Source of the DNA: Loxodes magnus
Taxonomy: Eukaryota; Ciliophora; Karyorelictea; Loxodida; Loxodidae
Length of the DNA stretch: 64,000 nt
Assembly (NCBI GenBank): GCA_946699065.1
Contig: CAMPDV010000376.1
Span: 186,001-250,000, forward strand
Direction of reading: 5' to 3'
In this document: positions 1-11,457 of the stretch, one piece after another
Position numbering within the stretch: position 1 is the stretch's first letter
How the letters are laid out: each line of letters opens with the position of its first letter
The notes under the pieces: generated by a model
What the model was told of the DNA's origin: nothing
The model's database searches: none
What the model saw: the letters and a program-made list of their open reading frames with translations, nothing else
Translations under genes and position numbers: made by a program

Positions 1-564
1 GTCTATCATTTTAAGTTAGAATATAATGTTTAATGCATAGTCCTTATTCAAATAAAATGGAATTATATTTGTTGAAAGAAATAATTTTTTATTATTTAAT
101 AATTATAATAAATCGTTTAAGCCTAAGTTAATAAGTTAAACACACTATGTATTAATTATAATGTCTGAATAAACTAAAGTTTTAATATTATCATTGTAGA
201 AATTATCATTAGAGAAAAATGGTATGTATAAATTTCTTAAATGTGTGAGTAGAAAATTTTGTTTTAATTTAAATCGAATATAATTTTAATTTTTTAATTT
301 TTTTCTGTTTTCTTTTATTTCAACGAAATTATATAATTTTCTATTTTTCTTAATTAATTAGCTTATTTTTATATATTTTCATATGTCTTTAGCTCCAAAT
401 TAAATCAAAATTGTTTAAGCTTTTATTTCTTAATTTCTAAAGATTTTGTTACTTTGATTAGCAGCATCTTACTTCTAATAACAATTAAGCTTATATCAGT
501 TTAAAAATAGTTATTAAATAGATGCTAAAATCTGTTTATTTTGTAAGTGTTTCATTTATATCTA

Positions 565-1000
565 AATAATCATATTTTAAGAAGATTGGAGGAAGAATAT
601 CTCGACGTTACCCCTATCCTCTCGCTCTAGAGCAAGAAACAGCCAGCCAAATCATATTTCTCCAGCTGAAGAGGTTAGTATTACAATAGAATCTGTTGGA
701 AATTCATGCAAAACTAGAGAGGCCACTGGAATATTTTTGAGTTAAGCAAAAAAGTGACAGAAAAAAAGCAAAAACAAAAATTGTATTATCAGAATAAGTT
801 ATTCTACGTACTGGGTCTTAGGATTTATAGAAAATGCTTAAACTTTTAGATATATGAAAACGAACGAGAGCACATGTTTATCTTCAAAATTATCAAAAAA
901 CTAGTCTTAAAGCGATATACATTCTTGAAAATTATCGCCTTTGAAGGTAAACAAGAACAGAATCCGTTGAAAGTAGTATAGATATAAAACGTTTTTTTAT
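565..1000 (+). other. Conserved, GC-richer island in the left arm, possibly an exon
   Basis: About 180 bases (585-760) are far less AT-rich than their surroundings and nearly unchanged in the mirror copy at 29430-29610. The frame starting W-R-K-N-I-S-T-L-P reads as a plausible protein, with Ser/Arg-rich text and then a stretch like S-P-A-E-E-V-S-I-T-I-E-S. A second frame on the same strand is also readable, so the coding call is uncertain. I recognise no domain. It could equally be a conserved noncoding element. Confidence 0.35.
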
Positions 1001-1684
1001 CTAAAACTTTTGCTTCGATTAAAAATTTAAATATTTCCAGTTCCTTCTTTAAAAATATAAACTTACTTTTAAACTAAAACTGTAATAGGATAATTCGATT
1101 ACGTAATTTTTATCTATATTGTTTTTCAAGTGTCTTTTTCGATATTATATGTAATATTGCATTTTAAAAATATTTAAATTAACTTCCAAATACATATATT
1201 TCACTTTATATTACCTAACCACTTGCTTCTTATGTTTCATTTAGAAAATCTAAAATTCTCTGTAATTTATGTGTTTTTACATTAAAAGCTTCACACTCAG
1301 ATAAATAATTTATTCCTTTATCTCCTTTTATAAAAATCAATTGCAGTTATTTATGAAAATAAATACAGGATCCATACCTTTTTACTTTAGATTCAAACTC
1401 CATACGTTATTTTCGCTTACTATACTCAATCTAGCATCTCCTTAATTCCCATTATATCACCAACTGTAATGAATTCCTCATTAGAATATTGAATAGATCT
1501 ACAATATTTATCGAAATTTTTTGCTTGTACTTTAAAAGATGTGAACTTCTGGATTATTTTCATAAATAATCAATACAATTAATAAAAGTCACTTAGATCT
1601 TAAATCTATTAATTTAGATATAAGTTAAATTGTGAGAAAAATTTAATTAATGAAGGGTTTTTAGTTTAAAATAGGATTTTTTAT

Positions 1685-2560
1685 ATTTAATAATAGTAAT
1701 AATAATAATAATATACTTAATGTTAATAAAATTGTTTGCCGATCACAGGACTTGAAACCTGGTCGCAGCTTCCACTATTTTTTTGCGTGGTTGGGTTCCA
1801 CGGTTTTTTTTATTGAGAAGACAACTATCATGAACAGATTCAGTGCTTAAATCTTAAATATTTTTCTTTTATAGATCCCTTCCTTTGTTACATAAAGTCT
1901 TGATAAAATTCTTAATGCTTTTTATTCTTTAATTTTTTGTTTAGTTTAAAAACTTTGAAATCTTCTTAGAATATGTCATTATGATCTACAGTATCAGCAT
2001 TTTTTTCTTTCAATTTTATTTTGAGTTCTTATATTCAAAATTTTTTCAATGTTTTTAATTCTTTTGTTCATTTAGGTTGTTTCTTTACTATTTTATTATT
2101 CTGTTATTTTTTCTTAGGATTGATAGATTATTAATTTATTTTGAGGATCTTCAATCTACATTGATACAACTGATGATGGAGGCAGTTAAGATTAGGACCA
2201 AATTTATTATCTTGTGATTTATTTATTATTTATTAATATTGTCTTGAGTTAATCTATTTCAAGGTTGAGTTGTTCGTAGTTAGTAAGAATTTCTCGAATT
2301 TAATTAGTCAGATTTCAGATAGTTTCTTCTTATTTTACTATAACTTTATTTAATTTTTCAACTTGTTCTTTTTCTATTCAAGAAGTTTCTGGGTCAACCA
2401 TGCGCTTTCCCTAGGAAGGAGATGAAGAGCTTGATTATTCTAAGGCCTACATTTTTTACTTTTAAATTAGATTGGCTTTTCTTCTAGCCTTCTTAATTTC
2501 AGCCTTGCTATGATGCTGTCCGATATTAAACTCCATTTTTTTTATTTATTTTTTTATATT
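1685..2560 (-). mobile_element. ORF1-only retroposon with (TTA)n tail, left-arm copy
   Basis: Mirror copy of the element at 27640-28510. In transcription order it has an ORF1-like reading frame starting at 2536, a zinc knuckle at about 1963-2000, a 3' segment resembling the 3' half of a tRNA (about 1738-1775, with a B-box-like GGTTTCAAGTCC), and a TTA-repeat tail at about 1685-1712. No reverse transcriptase is attached, so it looks like a non-autonomous element using a LINE's machinery, in the manner of mammalian HAL1. That comparison is inference. Confidence 0.6.
1930..2536 (-). CDS. ORF1/gag-like protein with CCHC zinc knuckle, left-arm copy
   Basis: Read with TAA/TAG as Gln and TGA as Trp, the frame begins M-E-F-N-I-G-Q-H-L-S-K, then a basic stretch, a serine run, a long Gln/Glu/Leu/Ile-rich coiled-coil-like segment, and a zinc knuckle of the form C-W-Y-C-R-S-Q-W-H-I-L-R-R-C (CX2CX4HX4C). 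This is the layout of LINE ORF1 nucleic-acid-binding proteins that form RNPs with the element RNA. I read the protein from the right-arm copy, which keeps one frame. The left copy is about 97% identical and I did not check every codon. Confidence 0.6.
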
Positions 2561-3204
2561 TAAAATCAGTTTTTTTGCTGGCTCTAAAAAATATATAGTT
2601 ACTAAAATAGAATTCTTAATAGGACTATATTAAACTAATTTAAAAGCTATATAATGTAAAAATAATACATTAGAATCTTTAAATAATTTAGCTCCTATCT
2701 ACAGATTCTATAATAAAACCAATAAAAAATATAGAAAATAATAATTTGCTATAAAACTAAGAGATTTAAAATATAAAGATATATAAGCAATCAGTTTAGA
2801 CGAAACACATCTAAATGTGTAGAAGATTAATTAAATCTTTACTATTTAGCAAAAAGATTATTTAATGGAATAGTCATATTTAACGTGACTTTTAAACAAT
2901 AAAGTAGATTAAATTTGATGAAATTTCAACAATTATTATTTTCATACTTTAAGCCAAAATCTCTAGGATTACAAAGATGATGTATCTTTTCTAAAATTAA
3001 GTAATAACTTCTGATTAAACATTTTGTTAATTTAAATTTGGATTTTATTTCTAGCATTTATAAATAATAAAATTTCACTTTATGCTAATGTTACTTTTAA
3101 GCTGTTTAAACATTAAAAGAAATTAATTATGTAGTGACATGGTATTAACTAAAAAGTAGAAATTATAATTTTAATATTTAAAGAAGTAATTCAATAATAA
3201 ATAA

Positions 3205-3264
3205 GCCGGTTTAGCTCAGTCGGTAGAGCATTAGTCTTTTAAGATGTTAGTCAAGGATTCAAGC
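3205..3264 (+). pseudogene. tRNA-Lys(UUU)-derived fragment, left-arm copy
   Basis: The first 40 or so bases match a eukaryotic tRNA-Lys: acceptor strand GCCGGTT, an intact A box and D arm (TAGCTCAGTCGGTAGAGC), and an anticodon loop CTTTTAA giving UUU. The anticodon stem does not pair properly, the T arm is degraded, and no 3' acceptor strand pairs with GCCGGTT; the sequence dissolves into AT-rich DNA. It is therefore not a working tRNA. It is either a decayed gene or the head of a tRNA-derived SINE. Confidence 0.75.
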
Positions 3265-3372
3265 AATTAATTAAAGTAGCAATTAATTATTAAGAAAAAG
3301 CTAAGTAATTAAAGAAAATTTATTGAGTATGTTAGCAAATAGGAACTATTTAGCTCAAATTAATTTATATAA

Positions 3373-3582
3373 ATGATGCTGAAATATATTTCATTCAAAA
3401 ATTATAACGGAAAAAATATCAAAAAAATTGAAAATTACCTCTATAATTTGTATATTAAGTTTACTATTTCTAAATCAAACAGAAATGCCTTAGAAAATTT
3501 AACATTTTTTTATAGCCGTTGTTCTTGCTTTATTATTGACAAAGAAAAAGCAGAATATTTCAAACGAAAAATTTATTTCTAA
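3373..3582 (+). CDS. Small hypothetical ORF (69 aa), duplicated in both arms
   Basis: The frame begins M-M-L-K-Y-I-S-F-K-N-Y and contains S-R-C-S-C-F-I-I-D-K-E-K-A-E-Y-F. The mirror copy at 26632-26840 keeps the frame with a few substitutions (for example Glu/Gln and Leu/Lys), provided TAA is Gln. The arms are so alike that this is weak evidence for coding, and in a genome without ordinary stops open frames are cheap. No family is recognised. Confidence 0.25.
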   Translation: MMLKYISFKNYNGKNIKKIENYLYNLYIKFTISKSNRNALENLTFFYSRCSCFIIDKEKAEYFKRKIYF

Positions 3583-4379
3583 ATTCACTTTTCTTTAGAT
3601 ATTTTATTTAGGTTAATTTTTATTTTGCATAAGAAGTAAAAAGTTTATAAGCTGTAATGCAGGAATCTTGTATTCTTAAAATTTTTGAAACTAGAAAAAA
3701 AAATTTTATCTCTACTTAGAAGTTTCTAGCAATTACTAAAACCTTTATCTATATTTCTTTATCAGAAATGTTATTTTGTTTTAGTTTTGATTTTTTTCAT
3801 TTTATTAATTCGTAATTTGAAAAAAAGATTAGTAGAGAAACACTTTATCAAATAAATCTAGAGCTAATTTAAATTATAAAGAATAAGGATAAAAGATGAA
3901 GTTAAGAGATTATTCTAATAGTATAGAGTAATTATATATTTTTATAAAATATAATTTTATTTATTAAAAGTAAACTATAACAAAATAAAGAATATTAATA
4001 CGTTTCCTATTTCTATCTTTATTTCCTACAATTTAAATACTAGATTATCTCGCAAATTATAATATCTTTAGATTATCCACTAGCAAAAAAACATATTTAT
4101 ATCATATATCTCAATAGATTTTTTTTCTTCTAAGGATAATTTTAAATAAATGATATTTTAGACTTCACAATAATCTCTTATCGAAGTATGGGTAAACTAG
4201 ATTCTCTTTTTTTAACTTTACTCTTCTATCTATATCAAACATCCTATATAATTTGATTTTATTGAATTACTCTTCTCACTTTTAATATCATTCTTCAAAA
4301 TTTCTAGCAGACACTGATATATTCTATAGTCTATGGATGTTTTTACCTTGATTTTATAGCACTGTTTATTGACTTATAT

Positions 4380-5226
4380 TATCCCAATTCATCTTACGCG
4401 TCAAATAATAATAATAATAATATAAAATAAAAATAATAAAAGTTTAGCAATCCCTGGATTTTCTACCAAGTATTTACTACCATTTTTTTCAACGAAATGT
4501 TACCACGCCATTTTTTTATGTGGGTGAAACCACTGTGAATCTTATATTTTTTATGAAAATAATTTCTTCTTGTATATCCCTGTTTAAGTAATTCAGAGCC
4601 TGCTGATTATGCTTAAAGTTCTTTGTTGTTCTTTTATCTAAATTTACCTTCACTGATCGCAATTTTGTTAATAAGTGTCGCTTTGATTTGCAATAATACC
4701 ATTATTTAATTAGTCTTTTCTTGAATCTCCTCAGAAATAATTTTTTTCAAGTTAGTTGATTCTTTTGAGTAAGTCTATATTAATCTTTTCGTCATTCTAT
4801 TTTTCCTGGACGTTTGTTCATGTTGAAACTTTTTCAATTATCATATTTTGTTCTTGCTTACAATTCGATTGAGATTATTCATATAGTTACTATTTCATGA
4901 CTAATTTATTCTAAATAAATTTTCGTCTAATTATTAGTAGCTCATTATTTTGATCTTCGATAGTATTCATTAATTTTCTTAATTTTTCCTCTTGATTGTA
5001 AATTGTTTCCTAATAATTTTGTATTATTGTTTTCATTTAGTCAAATTATATTTAGATTTCTGTTTATTTTTATACCTTTACTTGATTTGTCTCTATTGTT
5101 CCGACTACGACTTTTCCTTCAGATGAGGAACTTGATTTATATTCTTACTATTTTTGTCTCTACATTTGTTTCGTTGTTTTTTTTGTTTTCCTAATTGTTT
5201 TTGGAAAGGTGAATAGATTATTCCAT
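4380..5226 (-). pseudogene. Second ORF1-type retroposon, left-arm copy, frameshifted
   Basis: Mirror of 24987-25810. The frame starts M-E-Q-S-I-H-L-S-K at 5226, but the following A-rich stretch puts the downstream Ser-rich and coiled-coil parts out of frame. The 3' part (about 4440-4530) aligns with the 3' segment of the other ORF1 element (shared CCGTGG-ACC block and A-run), and a TAA/TTA repeat lies at about 4405-4420. Standard-code ORFs here are shadows. Confidence 0.5.
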
Positions 5227-5969
5227 TTTTTATACACGTCAAATAAAAACAATATTTTATATACTTAAAATTTTCTTTCTCTTAAATTGTACTGTTTTAA
5301 AAAGCAAATTCTTTTAATTTATTTTCAAATGCTTTAATGGTTGGAAGATATACTAATATATATAAATATTCATGCTTATACTCTAGATACTTTAAGGTTA
5401 GAATTTATAAAAAATAAAATTTTCCAGAACCAGAATCTCAAAAGTAATAATCCTGTTTAACTATTATTATCTAAAAATTCAAAAACTTCAACTGCTGATC
5501 ATCCTATACCTTAAGCTTGGATTTGAAGCACATTACAAACTTAAGAAATAATCTTAATTCTTTACATCTTATCTTTTATTTTTGATCATATTTTAAAAGA
5601 TACTTTTTTTTACACTTTAAAGCAACCCATTTCTATTCTATTGTTTAAGTAAATTAAAAAGCAAGCTCTAGATATGTTAAAATTCAAGTTTATATCAAGT
5701 CTTAATTTCCAAATGACACAATATTTTAGAATTATAAGAATCTAACTCCGATATATTGCCTTGCTAGATCATAAGCTTGAATATCTAAGATATTTAACTT
5801 TAAATTTGCCTTCTGATGGATTTTTTCATTTATTAATTCATGTCCCCTTATAAAGAAGTTCTTTAAGATGGAGATAACTTAAATATCCATAATTCCAAAT
5901 CAAAATTAAAAAGCAAACTGCCTTCTAGCAATCTAAATAACCTTACAGAACTTTCAAAAAAATTATTTA

Positions 5970-6402
5970 TAAATAAATAAATAAAAATGATTATAGAGCG
6001 CGTAGCACCTCGATGGCGCGCAGCTCTTTCAATATTAATATTTAATATTTAAAAAATGTTCTCATGTTTCTTGTTAAATTCCAGATGTCCGATGAGTTAT
6101 GTCAGCTTCTCCAAATGGGGAATCTTCTTATTAAAAATTATTCTAAAATCTTGAGTCAAATGCTTCAGTCTTCTTGAATAAGGTCCAAATAAGAGATAGT
6201 TATTAAGTTGGTAATTAGAAGGCCCGTCAGTCAAACTTTCATACTGCTAGAGAGAACCCTCGGGGTAAGTTAGGTACGTCTCAAAAGAGCTTATCCACCC
6301 ATCCCCGTGGTGGTATCTAGTGCGAGATTACTCGCAATGCAGTATACACTGCACCAGATTACCTACTAGTTTGACTGACGCAGCCGACATCCATTTTATA
6401 TA
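5970..6402 (-). mobile_element. SINE 1: structured head plus LINE-type 3' tail
   Basis: The insertion is proved by the mirror arm: the right arm reads straight through the site (24222-24250) without it. On the minus strand the element starts near 6402 with a GC-richer head of about 190 bases full of short hairpins (GCGAG-TAAT-CTCGC, GCAGT-ATAC-ACTGC, and a long-range pair GTCAGTCAAACT with AGTTTGACTGAC). An AT-rich body and a terminal stem-loop AGAGC...GCTCT with a (TTTA)n tail (6028 to 5969) follow. The tail matches the LINE end at 14166-14222. The short flanking duplication is probably ATTT but ambiguous. The origin of the head is unknown to me; it is not an obvious tRNA or 5S RNA. Confidence 0.8.
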
Positions 6403-7128
6403 TATTTAATATATTATTTGGAACGATATTAAATTTAAAAATTCGATTTTAGATCTTAAGGTGCTAAAAAAGCTTTAAAATTTCTTTTCGTCCCAAAAAA
6501 TTTTATTCTGTTCCAAAATATTTTATTCCGTCATAAACAACTTCTTAGGGCAAAATGCTGAGCAAAAAAACAAATTTTTAGTTTTTACACCTTTTAACAC
6601 CTTTTTACACCTTTTTACACCTTTTTACAACCAATTACATACCAAAATCAACTCACCTAACATACCAACATACCCTACATACCCTATTATTTAAAATATC
6701 CTCATACCTTCATTAAATCTCTTCTTCTTCCAAACTCTTCTTAAACCTTTCTTTTTTTCTTTCCACCTAAATACTAAACCTTCACTCACTACAATTATAT
6801 TCACTATACTCACACACTTTATTTCTAATCCATATTCACGCTCTAAAATTAATATATATTTATTCACTAACATCCAGATTTCCTCATACTTTCGTACTCA
6901 TATTTTCTCAAATTTTATTATCTTTTTTTCAAAATTCAAATACAACACTTATTAATTCCTTTTTACTAACCTAAAATACTAATATTCTTCACTCTTAACT
7001 TATTTCTTTGCAATCTCCTTTCTAAATTTTTTTTAGAATTTCTTAATAGCCAACTCTTTTAACATTACTCGCTTTATTTTTCCAAATGCTTATATTTTCG
7101 AACAAAATATTCATATCCCACTTATCCA
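6403..7128. other. 3' flank of gene A, with a short tandem repeat
   Basis: This region aligns to the 3' flank of gene B (about 23590-24245), but at only about 75% identity by eye, much lower than the outer arms. It includes mirrored motifs such as TTTTATTCCGTC blocks. At about 6583-6632 there is a 12-base tandem repeat (TTTTTACACCTT-like, about four copies) that the other copy lacks. I see no gene. Confidence 0.6.
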
Positions 7129-10100
7129 TCAAAAACTAAAAATTAAAAAAAATTAATAAATATTTTACTTATCATAATTCAATTTTAATTATTTTTAAAA
7201 TTTATTCAAGTCTCAAACCAATAAAAGATACTTGTCTCGCACTAGTCTCATATTCATTTACTCCATTGCCACTCCCTCAAATTCACATCCATGCACTATC
7301 AATCCATTCCTTCCCATCATCCTCTTTAACAGATAATCCCGCTAATCCTTTTTTGCCTCCCATATCTTTATTGTTTTATCACCATTTCCCGATATTAAAT
7401 ACTTCTCGTCATTTAATAATACTAGAGAAAGAACAGAACCAGTATGACCCTTTAATGTTCTTATGAGCTTGTAAGTTTACATGTTCCATATCTTTATTGT
7501 TTCATTCTTACTTCCAGATATTAAATACTTGTCGTCACTTGATAATACTAGAGATTCAACAGAACCAGTATGACCCTCTAATGTTCTTATGAGCTCGTAA
7601 GTTTACATGTCCCATATCTTTATTGTTTTATCACTACTTGCAGATATTAAATACTTATCGTCACTTGATAATACTAGAGAATTAACAGATCAAGTATGAC
7701 CCTCTAATGTTCTAAAAAGCTCATATGTTTACATGTCTCATATCATTATTGTTTTATCATTACTTCCAGATATTAAATACTTGTTGTCACTTGATAATAC
7801 TAGAGATCTAACACTACCCGTATGACTTTATAGAGGCTTAGTAAGATTATCTACCTACATGTTCCATATCCTTATTGTTTTATCCTCACTTCCAGATATT
7901 AAATACTTGTCGTCATTTGATAATACTAGAGAATAAACTGAACCAGTATGACCCTCTAATGTTCTTATGAGCTCATAAGTTTACATGTCCCATATCTTTA
8001 TTGTTTTATCCTCACTTCCAGATATTAAATACTTCTCGTCATTTGATAATACCAGAGATTCAACAATATCAGTATGACCCTTTAATGTTCTTATGAGCTC
8101 ATATGTTTACATGTCCCATATCTTAACTGTTCTATCAAAACTTCCAGATATCAAATACTTATCGTCACTTGATAATACTAGAGAATTAACAGACCATGTA
8201 TGACCAGATATTGTTGGCATTTAACCGAAATTTACTTAACTCATATTTGCACCATTGAATTTACAATTCCTCAGCCAAGCTCCTCTGAAATTCACCTTTG
8301 ACAAATTAGTACCACTCATATCACAACCATCAAACACCGAATCACTCAAATCCGCTCCAGGCACTTAGATATTCTAAAGATCTGTCATCTACGTAAACTG
8401 ATAATCTATCCAATTCAATATAGTTATACAATTAGCACCCGCTCTTTATAAAGTAGTATTAAATCTTGTTTACTTCACTATCTCCAACAAATTTTATTAA
8501 ACTTAAACTGAACTATTGATTTCCCTTATAAACTACTAGATTTCCTTATTTTCCACTATCGAATACTTATTTATATTGTGAGCCTCTATAGAATGTATGC
8601 TATTTTGCGGATTTAAAGCTAAATCTATCACACTCTTAGCCACATAGTAATCCCTTATCGAAGTATGAATAAATTCAAACCTTTTTGCGCCATTTTCCTC
8701 TTTTATCTATATCAAACATCCTATGTGGTTGGAACTCTCAGTCAATTAATCAATTCATTACTAGATTTCCTTATCCATACTCTCTAACTTTAACTAACCT
8801 CTTAACATCTAGTATGCCGCACTTATTTAAATATCCTAAAATAAATTTAACAATATTTTTATTTCCTTATTTTATTTATTTAATCCTTTTAACTTTTATT
8901 CAGTTTTATCATTTCATTTATTTATAAATATCTCATATATCTTTGCCTTTTACACCTTTTTGTCTACTCCACTCTTCAAATACTTTATTATTTCCTCTTC
9001 ACTCATACATATATATAACATAAAAGGATTGTTTAGAATTTCCATTAAACTCGGAATACTTTAGATGATATTCATTTACTCTTTAACCTTTTCAATCGTT
9101 TCTTTTTGCTACTCCTATTAATTTGAATTTTGAATCTGCTTTCCTATAACTAACTTTATATATTACTCTATCTAACTTTTATCAAAAGGCTTAATATATA
9201 ACTCCTCCAACTCCTATACCTAAGCTCTTTCATTTTTAAAATGAACAAAATAATCCTTATAATTTTTATCAGTTAATGCATAATTCATTCTACAAGTTAC
9301 TATATACTTTGCATATGGATATTTAAGGCTTAATTTATTATTAGCTATTATACTTATATAATTTCCCAACTCGTCATAGGCATCAAATAGAAAAAGCATC
9401 TTCCTAAACATCAGATTTTCATTCTTTGTAATTTAATTGTTCTTTAAAGCTGTCTCTATTAATTTGTCTTCATATTATTTAATGGTTGGAAGATAAACAT
9501 ATATCGGTAGTCATTCACGCTTCTACTCCAGATACTTAAATGCTAAAGTTTTCATAAACAAAGATTTTCCGGAGCCTGAATCTCCCAACAGTAATAATCC
9601 GGATTTATCTTCACTGTCTAAAAAGTTCTAAATTTTGCTTTCAAGATTATTTTATTCCTTAGAGCTAGGAATAGGAGCACATAATAAACTTATGTAATAC
9701 TCCTACTTTTCTTAAATCTCATTTTATAAATAGTTTTTCATATTCTAATAAATTTTACTGTCTATACCCTTTAAAGCCAACCAATTCTCCTCCATAGTTT
9801 AGGTAAATTAAGTAACATGGTCCTAATTCTTTAGTATTTCTATTACTATCTAATGCTCCCTAACGTTTTAAATCAAACTTTCATTCTTTTATTTAAATAT
9901 TCTCTCCTTGTAAATAGTAGCTACTTAGTTCTTGTCAATGCTTAGTTCTAATAATGATTTCAAAGCAAAATATCGAATCTGTCAATCTTTATCCTTACAT
10001 AATTGCTCCAGAAGCTAGCTCGAATCCTTAACTAGTTCTGGAGAAGCTTTAGGATTTCTAATCATGTGCTTCAAAAGTTAGCATGCTCTAAATCTTAGCT

Positions 10101-11457
10101 CCAGCTTTTCTTTCAAGACGAGATTTTTAAATTATTCAAATGTTTCTTATGAATATTTAATTATCAAGTCATATGTAAGAGCATCTAGGTATCTTATTCT
10201 AACTATTTTTTTAAGGTGAATTTTTCTATTTATTTATTCAGTTCCTCATACAATGAATTCCTATATAATAGTGATCGCATCAGTATCGATAGCCCCAATT
10301 CCAAATGATAAAGCAACTGCCCATTAAGCAACCTTTAGAATCTTGCAAAATATACCGAAGTAATCATTTTCTTTATTGTCTGGAATATTCTTCAATATCA
10401 TCTAACTGTATCTTAAGTAAAAATCTAACTCTGGTCCGCCTATTCTCTTTATACTTACTAATTTTAATCCAGCTTCTATTTTTTACTCAAGATACTTTTT
10501 CGTTTCAGCACTTATGAAGAATTAATTACTTTTATTCTTTTCCTCACTTTTAGAAGAGCTTTATTCGTTCTTCTAAAGCAACATGTCCAATAACTCAGGA
10601 AGATTTTGTACAAGTTACACCTTTAAGAGTTAAGACCAACCTTCAGTATATTAATGAGAAACTATTTCTATAAATTGTTTTATAAGCACTAAAGGATCAT
10701 TTAGTTTGGTCAACTTATTTTTTTGAATAGTTTAAATTCCTTGTAGAATTAATTCCATCTTTTACTAGCTTAAACCATCTCTTAAGAGTTGTAATCCTTC
10801 TTAATAAATTCTTTACTCCTCAGTTAGTAAAACTGGTTATTGTGATTAAGTAACGTTTACCTAGCTTGAACCTTACTACATCACCTAAGAGTTTTAGACT
10901 TTTGGTTATTGAGATTTAGTAACATCAGCTACCTTAGCGCTCCCACATCCTCCTCCCTTCAGTTTCATACTTTTCTAAAAATTAAAGTTTTAGCTTTATT
11001 TGATCAGTATATCTCCTTAATAAGAAGCCATTTATAAGCTTTCTTTTAGATAATTTGTTTCGTTTGTCTAAAGCTCTTTAACATCTAGTATTTCTGCAAT
11101 TACCAGATAAGGATAATTTTGAATCAAGCTGTAATTTTCAGTACCTTATTAGTTACATAAGGCATTTTCTGCCATTTATCCTTGAATATACTCGTCCATT
11201 TTTCTTGGTAAAGTTTTATTATCCATAAGCTCATTACAACTTGATTTTAGCATAAATCTACTTTAAGTTTATCCCTCAACCTTTTTGAGTATCTTTTAAT
11301 CCTTAAAATTCGAGTCCGTTTAAATTTGCTAGCCTAATCAGATTATAACATCATGAGATTTTAGAAATCCATATAATTAGCTTTAAGACAGAAAGCCATG
11401 ACAGTATCCAAAAATTTAACTGAAAACAAAGCAATTTGAATAGCAATATTAAGGCAT
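7129..11457 (-). CDS. Gene A: NACHT-pentapeptide-WD40 STAND protein, 7 WD repeats
   Basis: One uninterrupted frame (about 1442 codons) with TAA/TAG=Gln and TGA=Trp. I checked by position that the start, P-loop, pentapeptides, WD motifs and tail share one frame. Layout: residues 1-160 are a novel conserved region; a Gly-rich M-K-L-K-G-G-G-C-G-S follows; then a helical, HEAT-like region; NACHT with P-loop G-D-S-G-S-G-K-S at about 625 and Walker B L-F-L-F-D-A-Y-D-E-L; pentapeptide repeats near 1035; seven 42-residue WD units (WD motifs at residues 1114 to 1366); and a tail ending near W-D-L-N-K-F. The start M-P-Q-Y-C-Y-S-N-C matches gene B's start. STAND proteins are ligand-gated oligomerising switches, often in immunity or self-recognition; that role is inferred. 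Conservation with B ends near 7198, and the first in-frame TGA is 7131-7129. Confidence 0.9.

Larger units (their letters stand above)
1..5969. repeat. Left outer arm of the 30-kb inverted repeat
   Basis: The first bases are the exact reverse complement of the sequence ending at 30191, so paired positions sum to about 30192. Homology runs inward to the SINE insertion at 5970. I estimate about 97% identity from several stretches compared by eye; differences are scattered substitutions and short indels. The arm carries two ORF1-type retroposons and a tRNA-Lys fragment, all mirrored in the right arm, so they predate the duplication or are kept alike by gene conversion. The window starts inside the arm, so its true outer end is unknown. 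Confidence 0.95.

Noticed and set aside
3205-3264. Functional tRNA-Lys gene
   Set aside because: The 3' half, T-stem pairing and acceptor complement are missing in both copies.
5003-5194. Plus-strand ORF of 63 aa
   Set aside because: Antisense to the ORF1-type retroposon in the left arm; hydrophobic only because the sense strand is Lys/Gln-rich.
7266-7466. Standard-code plus-strand ORF of 66 aa
   Set aside because: It is the antisense shadow of gene A's WD40 and tail region.
8685-8927. Plus-strand ORFs at 8685-8927 and 10305-10517
   Set aside because: Both are antisense to gene A, which is in frame throughout.
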